Assembly (NCBI GenBank): GCA_015499995.1
Contig: JADNRV010000393.1
Span: 1 to 39,751 of the forward strand
Direction of reading: 5' to 3'
Source: Flammula alnicola
Taxonomy: Eukaryota > Basidiomycota > Agaricomycetes > Agaricales > Strophariaceae
Length of the DNA stretch: 39,751 nucleotides
In this document: piece by piece, positions 10,192-20,716 of the stretch
How the letters are laid out: each line of letters starts with the position of its first letter
Position numbering within the stretch: the first letter of the stretch is position 1
Position numbers and translations under genes: made by a program
Notes under the pieces: model-generated
The model's database searches: none
Told to the model about the DNA's origin: nothing
The model's input: only the letters and a program-made list of their open reading frames with translations

Positions 10192-12576
10192 ATGGCTCCT
10201 GTGGAAGATACGACAGGTCACTGGGACCACTACCTACCAACTCTGGACGACATATATTCCTCAAGTCCCGCTTTTCTTATGCCAAACCAAGCCACATCCT
10301 CCTTGACCCCCTCTTCCCGCGATCCATCTGGATACCGCGGTGGAATGAGCTCGATACGAGGCTCTAGTGCTTTGCTGCATAGCAAAAGCCTTGACGAGAA
10401 TTTTTACGACAAATATGGGGCATCTGGTTATGCATCGTCCTCTTCTTCCACGAGTGGGTCCACCCGGCGTCAACAAAGCATTCCTTTCTCGTCTTGGTCT
10501 TTTCCGACAAACGACCCTTCCACCAGGCCTAGTGCATCTTCCAGCAAATCCGGGGGTATCATCGATTCCCCAGAGGTTCCTAAACACGTGGGGTTCAAGT
10601 CGCAATCACCTCTTGCGTGCCATCCCACGTTGAGTAGGGATTTGCCGCCAGCAGATTCTGACATCGATTATATGGACCACGATACTGCTTTGTACCACCA
10701 TTCATCCCCCTCTTCGAGTGAGGACCTCTTGTCGCCTTTGCATTTATATCAATCATGGCAGGGTAACAAGCTTCCTTTGAATCCTCTTCAAGAGGATATC
10801 TACCACTCGGGCATGATGTACCCCGGAAAGCTAGGACCCCTCCATGACTTGCAAGACATGCCCTCGGTTGTCGAGAACGACGAGGACTATCATCCCGATC
10901 ACCTTTGCGCGCCACTATTTTGGTTGAGCCCAGGTTCCATTGACACTGACTTGGATGACGAGTCAAGTATGTCGTCTTCGACGTCCTCCCTATCTCCGGA
11001 ATATCAAGAGTCGGAACTACGCCACTCTTCTACTGAGTCAGAAGAGGAAGAGGAATACGACGATGAGCGTTATTTCGCCCACTCTTCACCGCCCATGTGC
11101 CACGACAACGACAGATACCACCAATTAGAACAATACCCCTCGCATTTTGATTTGTACCACCCTATTCCCTCTCCTGTTAACGACAACGATGAAGCGCTGC
11201 AGCCACTATCGCTATCTCCTCCGCATGGAGACAGACTACCCTCGGAATCACCGTTGCTTCAACTTGCCCCGCTGCCACCAGCCGGTCCCGACGACGATAA
11301 AAGAGCACTCGGATTACCGCCATTTTCCAAACCCATACCCTTTTTTCCCTCTTTGTACCATTTTGACGACGAGTCGACTACTGTACCATGTTCTCCCTCA
11401 CGCCGCCGCTCCACGGACCTTCCTTCACTCGATGGCGACCCTTTCAACCTACAAGAAGGCTCCTCTTCTGAAAGCGATGTTTCGACAGCATCTGACCCGC
11501 CACAGCGAGCCTTTTGGCTCTCCCTTCCAGGCGCAGATACAGATGACGACCTAATACCGCGAGAACTTGGCTCGAAGAACTATGTTCCTGATCCAATGAT
11601 CGCGGTGCCCACCACGCCACCTTCCTCAAGTTCTGATGGCCTTCTCCTCTTGGATCTGGACGCGAACGACCTCCCGCCACCCCGCTCCCCTTCGCCAGAG
11701 AATTTCCAACTCGACCCCAGTGTCCTCGCTGAACTCGCTGGAGATGAAACGGGCGAAGAGGCGCAGAAGCTGTATGACCTCAGACAGAGAACGACGAAGC
11801 GGGAGAGTTGGGAGAGGGAGAGGTTACGGGAACTGTCGGCGCTGTTGCGGCTGAAGCTGAAGTTGGATGAGAGGGGTACGTTGAGCAGTGGAAATGCGAA
11901 CGGTAACGCGGGAATTGTGAAGGCGGATGGTAGTAGTAACCACCCGCCTTCACAAGTGTTACCGTCCGATACTGCTCAACGTCCGGCCTCTGATCTAACT
12001 TCCATTCCAGCCGCAACAGCGACGGTACCAATAACTCCTCCCACTGACCAGCAGACGCAGATATCACCGGATTCCTCTGGCTCCTCTTGGAGCGAGGCTC
12101 TGCCGCCGACCGAACGCACATCGCCACCACGCAGCTCCTCGACTCCGACTCCGAGCACGATATCGACAACTCCAGTTCTTCCACGCAGCTCTTCATCACC
12201 TGGTTCGAGCATACCCCCACCGCCGACGGTCATACGGAACTCCCAAAAACCAAAGATAACGAGCATCGATCAACTAGTCGCGAATATGGTTTTCCATCGG
12301 CAGCAGGAAGCGCTGAGGAGAAAACCGGCACGGAGCCGCACGTGGTCGCCTCCAGCTTTGGGAGCGCCGGTTGGCTCCAAGTCTTACCCGACGCCGCGGT
12401 CGCCTCTTCGGCAGATGTCGTTACCGGAGGACATGGATGAGGAGGAAGGTGCCGATGAGGAGGAAGATGGAGGGAACGTGCTTGCACAGCTGACGGAGAG
12501 CCCGCTTCCGTTGAGCCCGTTGTATTTGATGGACGCCGAGCTTTCGCCTCTTCAGAGCAGCAATGACTTGCTGTAA
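10192..12576 (+). CDS. Ser/Pro/Asp-rich hypothetical protein, 794 aa, intronless CDS
   Basis: Not recognised as any characterised family. It is a single open frame from MAPVEDTTGHWDHYLPTLDD to a TAA at 12574-12576. Most of the chain is low complexity: serine runs, acidic clusters (ESEEEEEYDDE near residue 283) and many SP/TP sites. These suggest an intrinsically disordered, phosphorylated protein. The one segment that could be structured is a charged helix near residues 520-565 (EEAQKLYDLRQRTTKRESWE...), followed near residue 695 by a basic stretch (RQQEALRRKPARSR). An acidic tail follows RQMSLPEDMDEEEG. The continuous long frame on this strand, codon regularity and leader intron support it as a real gene. 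A regulatory or nuclear scaffold role is only a guess. Confidence 0.8.
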   Translation: MAPVEDTTGHWDHYLPTLDDIYSSSPAFLMPNQATSSLTPSSRDPSGYRGGMSSIRGSSALLHSKSLDENFYDKYGASGYASSSSSTSGSTRRQQSIPFSSWSFPTNDPSTRPSASSSKSGGIIDSPEVPKHVGFKSQSPLACHPTLSRDLPPADSDIDYMDHDTALYHHSSPSSSEDLLSPLHLYQSWQGNKLPLNPLQEDIYHSGMMYPGKLGPLHDLQDMPSVVENDEDYHPDHLCAPLFWLSPGSIDTDLDDESSMSSSTSSLSPEYQESELRHSSTESEEEEEYDDERYFAHSSPPMCHDNDRYHQLEQYPSHFDLYHPIPSPVNDNDEALQPLSLSPPHGDRLPSESPLLQLAPLPPAGPDDDKRALGLPPFSKPIPFFPSLYHFDDESTTVPCSPSRRRSTDLPSLDGDPFNLQEGSSSESDVSTASDPPQRAFWLSLPGADTDDDLIPRELGSKNYVPDPMIAVPTTPPSSSSDGLLLLDLDANDLPPPRSPSPENFQLDPSVLAELAGDETGEEAQKLYDLRQRTTKRESWERERLRELSALLRLKLKLDERGTLSSGNANGNAGIVKADGSSNHPPSQVLPSDTAQRPASDLTSIPAATATVPITPPTDQQTQISPDSSGSSWSEALPPTERTSPPRSSSTPTPSTISTTPVLPRSSSSPGSSIPPPPTVIRNSQKPKITSIDQLVANMVFHRQQEALRRKPARSRTWSPPALGAPVGSKSYPTPRSPLRQMSLPEDMDEEEGADEEEDGGNVLAQLTESPLPLSPLYLMDAELSPLQSSNDLL

Positions 12577-13556
12577 GGCCGGGTTAGGAAGGTCCGTCTC
12601 GTTTTCGAATTCCTTTTCATTGCCATCGTAACTCGTTCTTGTCATTCAGCGTGCAGGCTACGCATCGTCCCAATCGTCTCCGAGTTCGACATCTCATTTG
12701 ATTTTTTTCTGCCCATCTAATCATGGTACAACTTTCTCACTATCCCTTACACGCAACAAATGAATATGACCATCAAGCCAGTGTACCAACACCCCATATA
12801 ACATCCTTTACTATGCATGATTTTTCTAATTATCTTTTCTCTCCCATTTTGATACTCTATTCCCCCCTCTTCGCTTTTTCACGATTTTATTTCGGATATC
12901 GAATGTTGGAATTTGGGTCCCTCGGTGTGGTTTGAAAGAGGAAGATTTGAAATTTCGTGTGTAGAATAAAAGGCCTATGCGACACCTTCCCAACCGTCAT
13001 TGCCCCTACTTTACCCTACTCTCCGACGCTGTATCTATATTTCCTGAATCTCCGCGTTTCTTTTCTGCTTCTGCATCGTTTCTGTGCTTTGTGCTTCGGT
13101 TTTCTTCCTGTTCTGAATGTGACATCTCTTGCGTTCCGACATACTATGATCTACTATTACATCTATTAGGACAATCTGAATCGGCTTGTTCTTTCATGCT
13201 TCTAAACTTTTGACGTCCACCACTGGAGCCCGACCGATATTTACTGTACTATTGACATTGTATCGTTTGCCGTAAGCGCCGACCCGTGACGTAGCCAAGC
13301 CTCAGAAAACTTGCAGGCGATCTCGGGCCAAGACACTATTACAAGACAACCATTACAAGACAACCCCAGTGGTTTACTCACCCTTCATGCAGATACGCCA
13401 CCTGACAACTCCGCCCTTAGACAATGTATCAGGTAAGTACCATCGATTCGAAGCGCCGAGCGTGAATACCGAGTTGCGGAGCTCTAGATAAGCATAACCT
13501 CTCCCCCGAACCCCCATCATTAGACAACCTTACACGAGAACACCGGTACCACCACG
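12577..13556. other. Intergenic, 3'-UTR and promoter sequence
   Basis: T/C-rich sequence without a gene. An AATAAA at 12965-12970 could be a polyadenylation signal for the upstream gene. A pyrimidine-rich stretch near 13500-13520 precedes the C2-domain gene. The short open frames here have no family features. Confidence 0.5.
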
Positions 13557-15135
13557 ATGCCTGGCGGACTCCGCAATCCTCTTAGCGTGTCGCATATGCT
13601 CGAACAGCTGGGTGATGCTGTGCATAACGTGAAGAACAAGAGGTCGTCTCTGACACAAAAGATGGGAGAACTCGGGTTTTCGATACCTTACGTCGATATT
13701 TCAATTCAGGTGAACAACCATATCGGAATCGAAATGTAGTCATAAAAGAACTGACAGAGAATAATGCTGAAGTTCATAGGAGCCTCGGGTCTTCCAAAGA
13801 TGGATGTGGTTGGCACAACTGATCCCTACTTCGTTGCCAAGCTTGATGACAAGATATCTTTTGTGTCCGTCCCCTTTCTTGCAAACGATGCCACACCTTT
13901 TCGAGATTGACCACACTACTACTACTGATTAGCTCGACGGTGCAGCAGAACACACTCTCGCCTGTATGGAACGAGATATGGCGTCTCAAGAACGTGCCCG
14001 CCACCGCCGATCTGGTGATCAAGGTCATGGATAAAGACGAGGGAGAGTTGACGGACGATTTCATCGGGACAGCGTCGATGAGCGTCAGTGCGGGAGCGAA
14101 GGAGGCTGAGATACATGGTCCTCTATTCAAGCGTTTGCGAGGCACGTTCTGGGTCAAGGTGCGTCTGACTTTTTGCTAAGTAGAATGCTATTGCTCGGAC
14201 TGACACGACCACTCCTCTTGCAGATCGAAAGTACGCCAGCTGTCGATGAAGACCCTACTGTCCACCCCTATCTCTTTAATGGACCTATCCGTTTTTCGAG
14301 GCACTTCTCGCCTACCGTCGGTGCCCTCACCAACCTCAACGATGCGCGTCTTTACTCCACCTGGAAGATGTACATCATGGGTGTCCCCCTGTTCTTCGGT
14401 GACGTGCACCAGCATTGGAATAGGAATTACAAAGCTGCACAGAGTATCTTTCAAGGCCCTACAAGCTTTGCCGTCCGGAGCGGGATTCAAGCCGGCCACC
14501 GAATGTTGTATGCGAGGACACCCAAGAATGGGTTCGGTGTTATCGAGGACACAGCTGGGATTATGCAGGTCCTGCATAACGGGGCCAGCCGACCGGGCGC
14601 CAACGGTTCGCAATTCGCGCATAGGGTAAAGCCGGCGGTATACACGTACATCATCTCGTCCGAAGATGATTCGTTCCGGTTCTCCGAGACGGGCGCCGCG
14701 TTCTTCGTCGATTTCGCGAGCAAGCACGCGTTGCATTCGAATTGCTGTGAGACTGTGCGCTACAGCGGCGAGTTCCACCCGCGCCCGGAGGGGGGATGGC
14801 AGAATTTCTCGGACGATATCCCGGATGACGCAGTGAAGTGGGAGTTGGTGATCGACAATAACTCGGGGACGTACTCGCCTGACAAGGCGTTGCTTCCTGC
14901 CCTGAAGGCGCTGCTGGAGTTTAATTTCCCTGGATTTGCGATCTTCGCGCTGGACCATGACGACGAGGAACTCAAAAAGAGCAGGGAGGCATGTAGGGCG
15001 TATGCGCTCAAGTTTCGGGGTGTTAGACAAGAAGACCTGCAGCCCCATGCCCAGGTCGGTGAAGAGACCTTGAGTCACCAGGCTGCGGCGCAATTGCAGG
15101 CCATGGAAAATGAAGAAACCGAAGAGAAAGAGTGA
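13557..15135 (+). CDS. Fungal C2-domain-containing protein, about 460 aa
   Basis: Four exons (13557-13709, 13773-13864, 13933-14158, 14224-15135) give 460 residues. The C2 domain starts near residue 50 (FIGASGLPKMDVVGTTDPYF) and continues through NTLSPVWNEIWRL and VMDKDEGELTDDFIG. It contains the Asp residues that bind Ca2+ in C2 domains, so Ca2+-dependent membrane binding is plausible. The longer C-terminal part (for example FSPTVGALTNLNDARLYSTW, YSGEFHPRPEGGWQNFSDD and LVIDNNSGTYSPDKALLPAL) belongs to a widely conserved fungal C2-protein family whose function I do not know. It lacks the cleavage motif expected of phosphatidylserine decarboxylase. The second exon begins after a non-standard AAG acceptor, chosen because it alone keeps the C2 frame. 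Confidence 0.88.
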
Positions 15136-15554
15136 GGCGCATTGCCGTCGTCGTCTTTTTTTCTAATATCTTCCTTTTTGTTTCATTATCTTCCTGATCT
15201 GGGGCACATTGACGATATCAATGCGATCTAAAGTACGGTATACTTCCTCGTATCTCTATTGCGATACAGACTGTTCTTGGTACCTGATTCTTCCCATCAT
15301 TTATGTATACTTATACTAATAGAACTTGGTATCCTATGAAGGATATACATATGTAATTTGCGATACTCATTCTTTTTTCCAACTTTAGAAGGAGAACGGC
15401 TATTAGTACTCGAGGGCAACTCGAGGAGGTTTTTATTACTAGTATTAGCTTGAGGTTACTTCGCCGCGATGTCACGTGCCCATTTGCTCCGAATATAAAA
15501 CTTAAAGTCATTGCAGGTGACTGAGTGTCCTGGCATTACCACCATCAAACCACC
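15136..15554. other. Intergenic, 3'-UTR of C2 gene and promoter of F-box relic
   Basis: No gene. It contains a GTCACGTG box at 15471-15478 and a TATAAAA-like run near 15495, about 60 bp before the ATG at 15555. Together these look like a small promoter. Confidence 0.4.
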
Positions 15555-16145
15555 ATGTCTTCAGGTCCAGGATTGACGTCCTCCGAGCAGTCTCATATAT
15601 TGGAAACCTCAATTTCTCTGAGCTTTGCTCCAATCAGTATTGATGAACCTGTGCGTATCATTCGAAATCTCTCGCTGGCTCTTTTCTCATTTTTCGAGTT
15701 TGCTCATTTGTTGCGCCTGTTAGGGTAAGGAAGTCTGTATCGCCCGCGAACTGTTTGATCTGATTATCCTCTAGGCCAGCGAACTCGACTGCCTTCCTTT
15801 GGAGTTGCTCCCGGGGATTCTGAAACAGTAGGATTGGCAGGATTTGCTACGCGCCAGACAGGTTCGTCACGAAATGTCTTTTTCGTTGCTATATTTAATA
15901 CATGAACCGCATTGTCTGAACGTTTACATAGCAGAGTACCATATTTCATCAGCGATGCAAGACGCCTTCGTCGGTGATTCCTATTATGTATCTAGCCGTG
16001 TAAGTCTTCGTCTTCCTTTGCTGGTGATATTTAGCAGATACTGATTTTCTTTATAATCAGACGACAATCATCCTTCATCTCATTTGCTCCAGGTCCGCAA
16101 ATCCTTCTGCTTTCTGTGTCGAGCTCAATCCAGCTTCAACAATTA
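15555..16145 (+). pseudogene. F-box protein relic with in-frame stop, 3' end lost
   Basis: From ATG 15555 (MSSGPGLTSSEQSHILETSI) an intron at 15651-15774 joins to ASELDCLPLELLPGILKQ, then a TAG at 15829-15831, then DWQDLLRARQV. This is the first half of an F-box (LPxELLxxILxxLDWxDLLRxRxV), with a Leu codon (TTG) apparently mutated to TAG. Further downstream AEYHISSAMQDAFVGDSY resembles the segment after the F-box in agaricomycete F-box proteins. Nothing recognisable follows before the 3' end of the convergent TPR gene. A working F-box protein would recruit substrates to an SCF ubiquitin ligase; this copy is probably dead. Confidence 0.55.
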
Positions 16146-17140
16146 TCATGTCCGCTTCCTCGTCTCCATTACCGTCGCCTCGAGTGCTTCTGCGTCATTC
16201 CAACGGCCCTGGTTCCTGTATGTGGCCGCAAGATTCGCCATGCTCGTAAGGGTGTCAGGATGGTCGTCTCCCAGCACCCGCCTCATCTTCTCCATTACCA
16301 CCACCTCGAGCGCTTCTGCGTCGTCCAAGCGGCCCTGGTTTCTGTATATGGATGCAAGATTTGCCATGCTCGTAAGGGTGTCGGGATGGTCGTCTCCCAG
16401 CGCCCGCCTCTTCTTCTCCATTACCACCACCTCGAGCGCCTCTGCATTGTTCCAGCTGCCCTGGTTCGCGTATGTGGCCGCAAGATTCGCCACGCTCGTG
16501 AGGGTGTCAGGATGCTCCTCTCCCAGCACATGCTTCATCCTCTCCATTACCACCACCTCGAGCGCCTCTGCATCGTTCCAGCGGCCCTGGTTCGTATATG
16601 TGGCCGCAAGATTCGCCATGCTCGTAAGAGTGTCAGGATGGTCGTCTCCCAGCACCCGCTTCATCTTCTCCATTACCACCACCTCGAGTGCTTCTGAGTC
16701 GTTCCAGCGGCCCTGGTTTCTATATGTGGATGCGAGATTTGCCATGCTCTTGAGGGTCTGAGGATGGTCGTCTCCCAGCACCCGCTTCATCTTCTCCATT
16801 ACCACCACCTCGAGTGCTTCTGCATCGTTCCAGTGGCCCTGGTTCCAGTATATGGCCGCAAGGTTCGCCATGCTCGTAAGGGTGTCAGGATGGTCGTCTC
16901 CCAGCGCCCGCCTCTTCTTCTCCATTACGACCACCTCGAGTGCTTCTGCGTCGTTCCAGCGGCCCTGGTTCCTGTACGTGGATGCAAGATTCACCATGCT
17001 CGTAAGGGTGTCAGGATGGTCATCTCCCAGCGCCCGCATCATCTTCTCCATTGCCACCACCTCGAGCGCTTCTGCGTCGTTCCAGTGGCCCTGGTTTCTG
17101 TATGTGGATGCGAGATTTCCCATGCTCATAAGGGTGTCAG
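16146..17140 (-). repeat. Array of eight 126-bp units encoding kinesin-light-chain-type TPRs
   Basis: Eight consecutive units of 42 codons (the last cut to 31) read MANLAATYRNQGRWNDAEAL... and ...VLGDDHPDTLTS. The units are nearly identical in DNA as well as protein. Differences cluster at unit positions 2, 6, 7, 9 and 13-17 (helix A) and 27-31. Such high identity indicates recent unit duplication or gene conversion. Unit number may vary between strains and may be collapsed in an assembly. Confidence 0.92.
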
Positions 17141-20100
17141 GGCACTCTTCTCCCAGTACAAGTTGTAGGGGAGCCCGTACCTAGAAAATGAGAGAAACCC
17201 CATTAGCCTCGTCCTCAAGTTGAACAGAAGTCATGAATAGTTAAACTTACTGCTGTCTTTCCATCAGAGTCTATTTTAGACAGTTTCGACGAGTTGGGTA
17301 TGCACGATGCCTCAGATCCCGGAGTATCTAATTTTTGTATGTCTTCATCTGAGGATGCATGTTGTTCCTCTTCGCGCGAAGACAGACGCTCCAGTGCCTG
17401 GCAACGCCGACATACAAAGGTCTGATTCTGATTTTCAAACTTCATAACACATGGTCGATGGTGCCACTCAGAACAAGTTGAGCATCGTACGGTGGGCTTG
17501 GATTCATCATCTGGTAAATTGGTCAATATATAAACTAAAAAAACTGGGCAGACTTCACCATCACCGTTGCAAATACAGTTAAAGATTTCTGCATCTTTGA
17601 CCACTTCGTTGCAGACAGGACATATCTCATGCGGAGTGGGACTCGAGTGGGAAACAATAGCACTGCGCTTGATGTCGGAGGTCAACGTAATCTCGATGCG
17701 CTTGTATCCTGGACACCGATGAGCAGTTCTGGCAGTATAGCGACCGGGACGACTCTTCAGTGCACGACGCTCTGAGGACGAGGAAAAGTTAGTCAGAAAG
17801 TCGCGGAACTGTTGTGTTATATCTTCGAGAGAGACTGTCTCTGCGGTTGGGGACTTCCAAACCAATTCACGCCGATAACCTCTTGCAGGTGATTTGGGAA
17901 GAAGTCTCCCTGACGGTGACTTTGTTTGGGCGATTGATGGTGTTGAAATATGCGTATCTGACGCTGGACCGCTGCTCTGCAGGCTAAACTCTGCGCTGGC
18001 AGGCGGTCTAGCATTGTCGGCAAACTGACCCTCAGACTCAGAGGTTTTGGCATCGAACTCATCTACATGAGGACGCTCTATTTTCTCACCTTAAATTTAG
18101 GTTTAAGCTCATTGTTGAGGAGAAGGTTTACAACTACTTACATTCATAATGAGTTTTGCAGGCAGCGTCAAATATCTGATGAAAACAGTGAATTGACTCT
18201 TCCAAGATTTATGATATTAGAGCAAGTTTACCTTCTGACAAAGTCTGTAGAGAATATCCAATGCAGCAAATTGCTGGTTATTTGGGCTTATGTCTGAATG
18301 GACCGAGGGATCGAAGCTGAGCAGTATTTTTCCCTTATCGCTGAGGACGATAAAATGCTGGAATGTCGTTCAGCGGCGGCCAAAGGAGCTAAATTTATTA
18401 TTCGTCACTCACATCTAATCCCACAGACGCAAAAGGATAATTCAGACCATGAAGGTAGTCCAAACCAGACTATAGAATCATCAAATCAAATCAGTCTCAA
18501 ACCGAATAATAGAAATAGGGTTCGCACAGAAAGACCGACGACCTTGACTCCAGTTAGAACAGTTCCGACTTCAAGAGAACATCTCGTACCGTCTGGACAC
18601 CCTGTATCAAGCTTTGCTTGAGATCTTTCCTGAGAGCCAACGCAATGATAGACTCAATGGCCCCTTCGTACTCTGTTTAAGATTGTGTTGTAATGGTCAT
18701 TTGTTACCTCGTGGATGCTTTCATGAATTCTGGAACCATACGAACCGCCATTGAAGACAAGAAAAGGCGGGCCGGATTTGCGAGGAGAGACAGCGATCAT
18801 ATGTTGGATGTTCGGATGCCTAAGTCCCAAAATGTCAGTTCCACACCGTACGACGTGATCAGCAACGCTTCATACATCAAGTTCTGACTGAACTTTGCCG
18901 CTTCTAAACACTTCTTGAATGATAAGATGAGAAATTGTTTCGTTTGTACGCCTAGGGCCATACCTTCTTCGCATGACGGCCTTCATAGAGCTTTATCGCT
19001 ACCACTTTGCCAGACACTTGAGCAGTGTATAATCGATACCCCTGGCCCTTATAGATTTCTCGATCCGGCTTAACATCCGCGGAAGTAAGCTTTTCAACAG
19101 TATGTAAGCTCTCACAGAAACCAAAAAAAAAAATTTGGCCCTGCACGCACAACGTCAAAGCCTTCAATGATACCTTCAAGTTTCGTCATTCGACCAATCG
19201 GATCTACTTTGGTATAACACCTTTTTATCTCTGGTGCGGGGTACAAAAACATGATATGACTTGCCTTGACCAGCTGTTCGTGTGATAACCACATTACCAC
19301 CCACATTATAATACTCTCCACCATTCACAATGAAATCCTTGGAACCGGAGAAAAATGATTTGCTTTGGGGGATCAATCCGACGTATTATATCTTATACGT
19401 TAAGGAATTTTTACCTGTCATGGGTAACTGAATCGTTCTTTGGGCTGGGCATTACAGCGGGGAATTGGGTTGATAGTGGTAAATCTAGATGAGAGTTCGC
19501 CTGCTCGTATGTTCGAGAAGGCCATCGGCGCCGGTTCTAAGAAAGAGATATGACATAAACATACAGCACCACAATTGCTCTCCTGGCCGGTAGAGAGGAT
19601 TACCCTTGCATCGGGTGCGAGATGTTGTCTCGGAAAAACTTGCTGTAGAATGGCCAGTCAGAAAGGAAGAGAAATATGTGATTTCATTATCTGAGTACCT
19701 CAAATTCATTGAGCAGGGCTGTCAATTGCGTGTCGAGAGTGAAATACTGGTAGGACAAATATTCTGCAAAGAGATACCGCCACAAAGTATGCCATTGAGT
19801 TTCCGACTGAACAAAGTTCTGGATGCTGTACAAGGTGCTGGTATTTATATCAATACTACTAGCGATAGATTAAATCAAGGGCCTTACTTCTCTAGTTTTG
19901 CTATGTTTTCGAGGAGTTGAGATGTCTCTTCCGCGGTTTCAACCAACCGAGAAATCTGGGTCGTAACTTTCGCAGCTTGCTCCGCCAGGGCTTGTGTCAT
20001 TTCTTTGCAACAGCGATCTGGTGTTAGAGCCCATACGATCGACAGCAATATGACTTTGGCCGTTTGAAGGCGAGGACATATTGTTTCGATGGCGACTTGG

Positions 20101-20352
20101 ACCTGGGCATGTCATCAGGAAACCAAAAGACAAAGCTGAAGTTGAAAGTATACCCTCAAGTTCTCGATTGAAGACTCCAATGCCCCGAGTGGGTGTATTA
20201 AGAGGCGGCTGGAAGAAATATACGTTAGAAAACGCTCCATTCAAGCAAGCAGAAGATGTTGGAAGAGAGCAGAATAGTGAGGTGAGGGTGGCATTCATTT
20301 GCTTGTTTGTGCACGACAGACTCGGATAAGCCAGCACCGCGTTGTTAGGCAT
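16146..20352 (-). CDS. MLKL/HeLo-like helical domain + pseudokinase + PHD finger + TPR array protein, about 1078 aa
   Basis: Seventeen exons join in frame on the minus strand, with the stop at 16146. Domains in order: (1) helical N-terminal region, residues about 55-195 (ETICPRLQTAK..., SRLVETAEETSQLLENIAKL, SIQNFVQSE), like the four-helix MLKL-NTD/HeLo type; (2) agaricomycete linker SGSKDFIVNGGEYYNVGGN; (3) pseudokinase, about 282-478, with Lys in VVAIK (about 321) but no HRD (GLDYLHGLNYPF) and SFD in place of DFG; (4) canonical PHD finger, 643-685, C-x1-C-x12-C-x2-C-x4-H-x2-C-x12-C-x2-C, after an extra CPVC pair; (5) TPR array, 735-1078. The start is uncertain: 20352 was chosen, 20298 is possible. 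Several introns are only 37-40 nt. A recognition or cell-death signalling role is inferred from architecture alone. Confidence 0.8.
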
Positions 20353-20716
20353 GTCAGACACTGCCACAACACGAGACTTGAATATTACATTCTATTACAT
20401 TTGAAGTTGTTTCTGCTACAGCTTCCACGCGAATTCAGCTAGGATTGCGGAGGAAATCTGAACGTATACAGAAGAAGAAGGCTCTGTGAGATTTGTGGCT
20501 CTCGGAAAAGATTGCTCTAACGTACCGAATCACGAGTAAATATCATGCCGCGCATCGCTCCGAACTAAGCCGGCACGCCGCGCGTTCTTATGTACTTACT
20601 CGCCAATGTTCATCTCGGAATAGCACAGCTCTGCTCTGCGATCCCCACTTCAACATTCACAAGGTACGTCTCGACTACGCCTATATGTCTCATTTGACAA
20701 TAAGGCTTGAAACTAG
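20353..20716. promoter_or_regulatory. Divergent promoter between pseudokinase-TPR and PP2C genes
   Basis: 364 bp separate two head-to-head start codons. No gene lies here. Sharing of regulatory elements is likely from the geometry, but no specific binding site could be identified. Confidence 0.45.

Noticed and set aside
14188..15093. 301-codon minus-strand frame
   Set aside because: It is antisense to the C2-domain protein, whose plus-strand sequence is clearly conserved.
13557..15135. Phosphatidylserine decarboxylase (some have N-terminal C2 domains)
   Set aside because: The C-terminal part lacks the decarboxylase self-cleavage motif and matches the separate fungal C2-protein family.
16084..17184. 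Long plus-strand frames (225, 193, 134 and 110 codons) across the TPR array
   Set aside because: They are antisense readings of the repetitive minus-strand TPR units; the periodic sequence keeps several frames open.
19606..20329. Plus-strand frames of 104 and 82 codons
   Set aside because: They lie antisense to exons of the pseudokinase gene, where the minus strand gives a continuous spliced helical domain.
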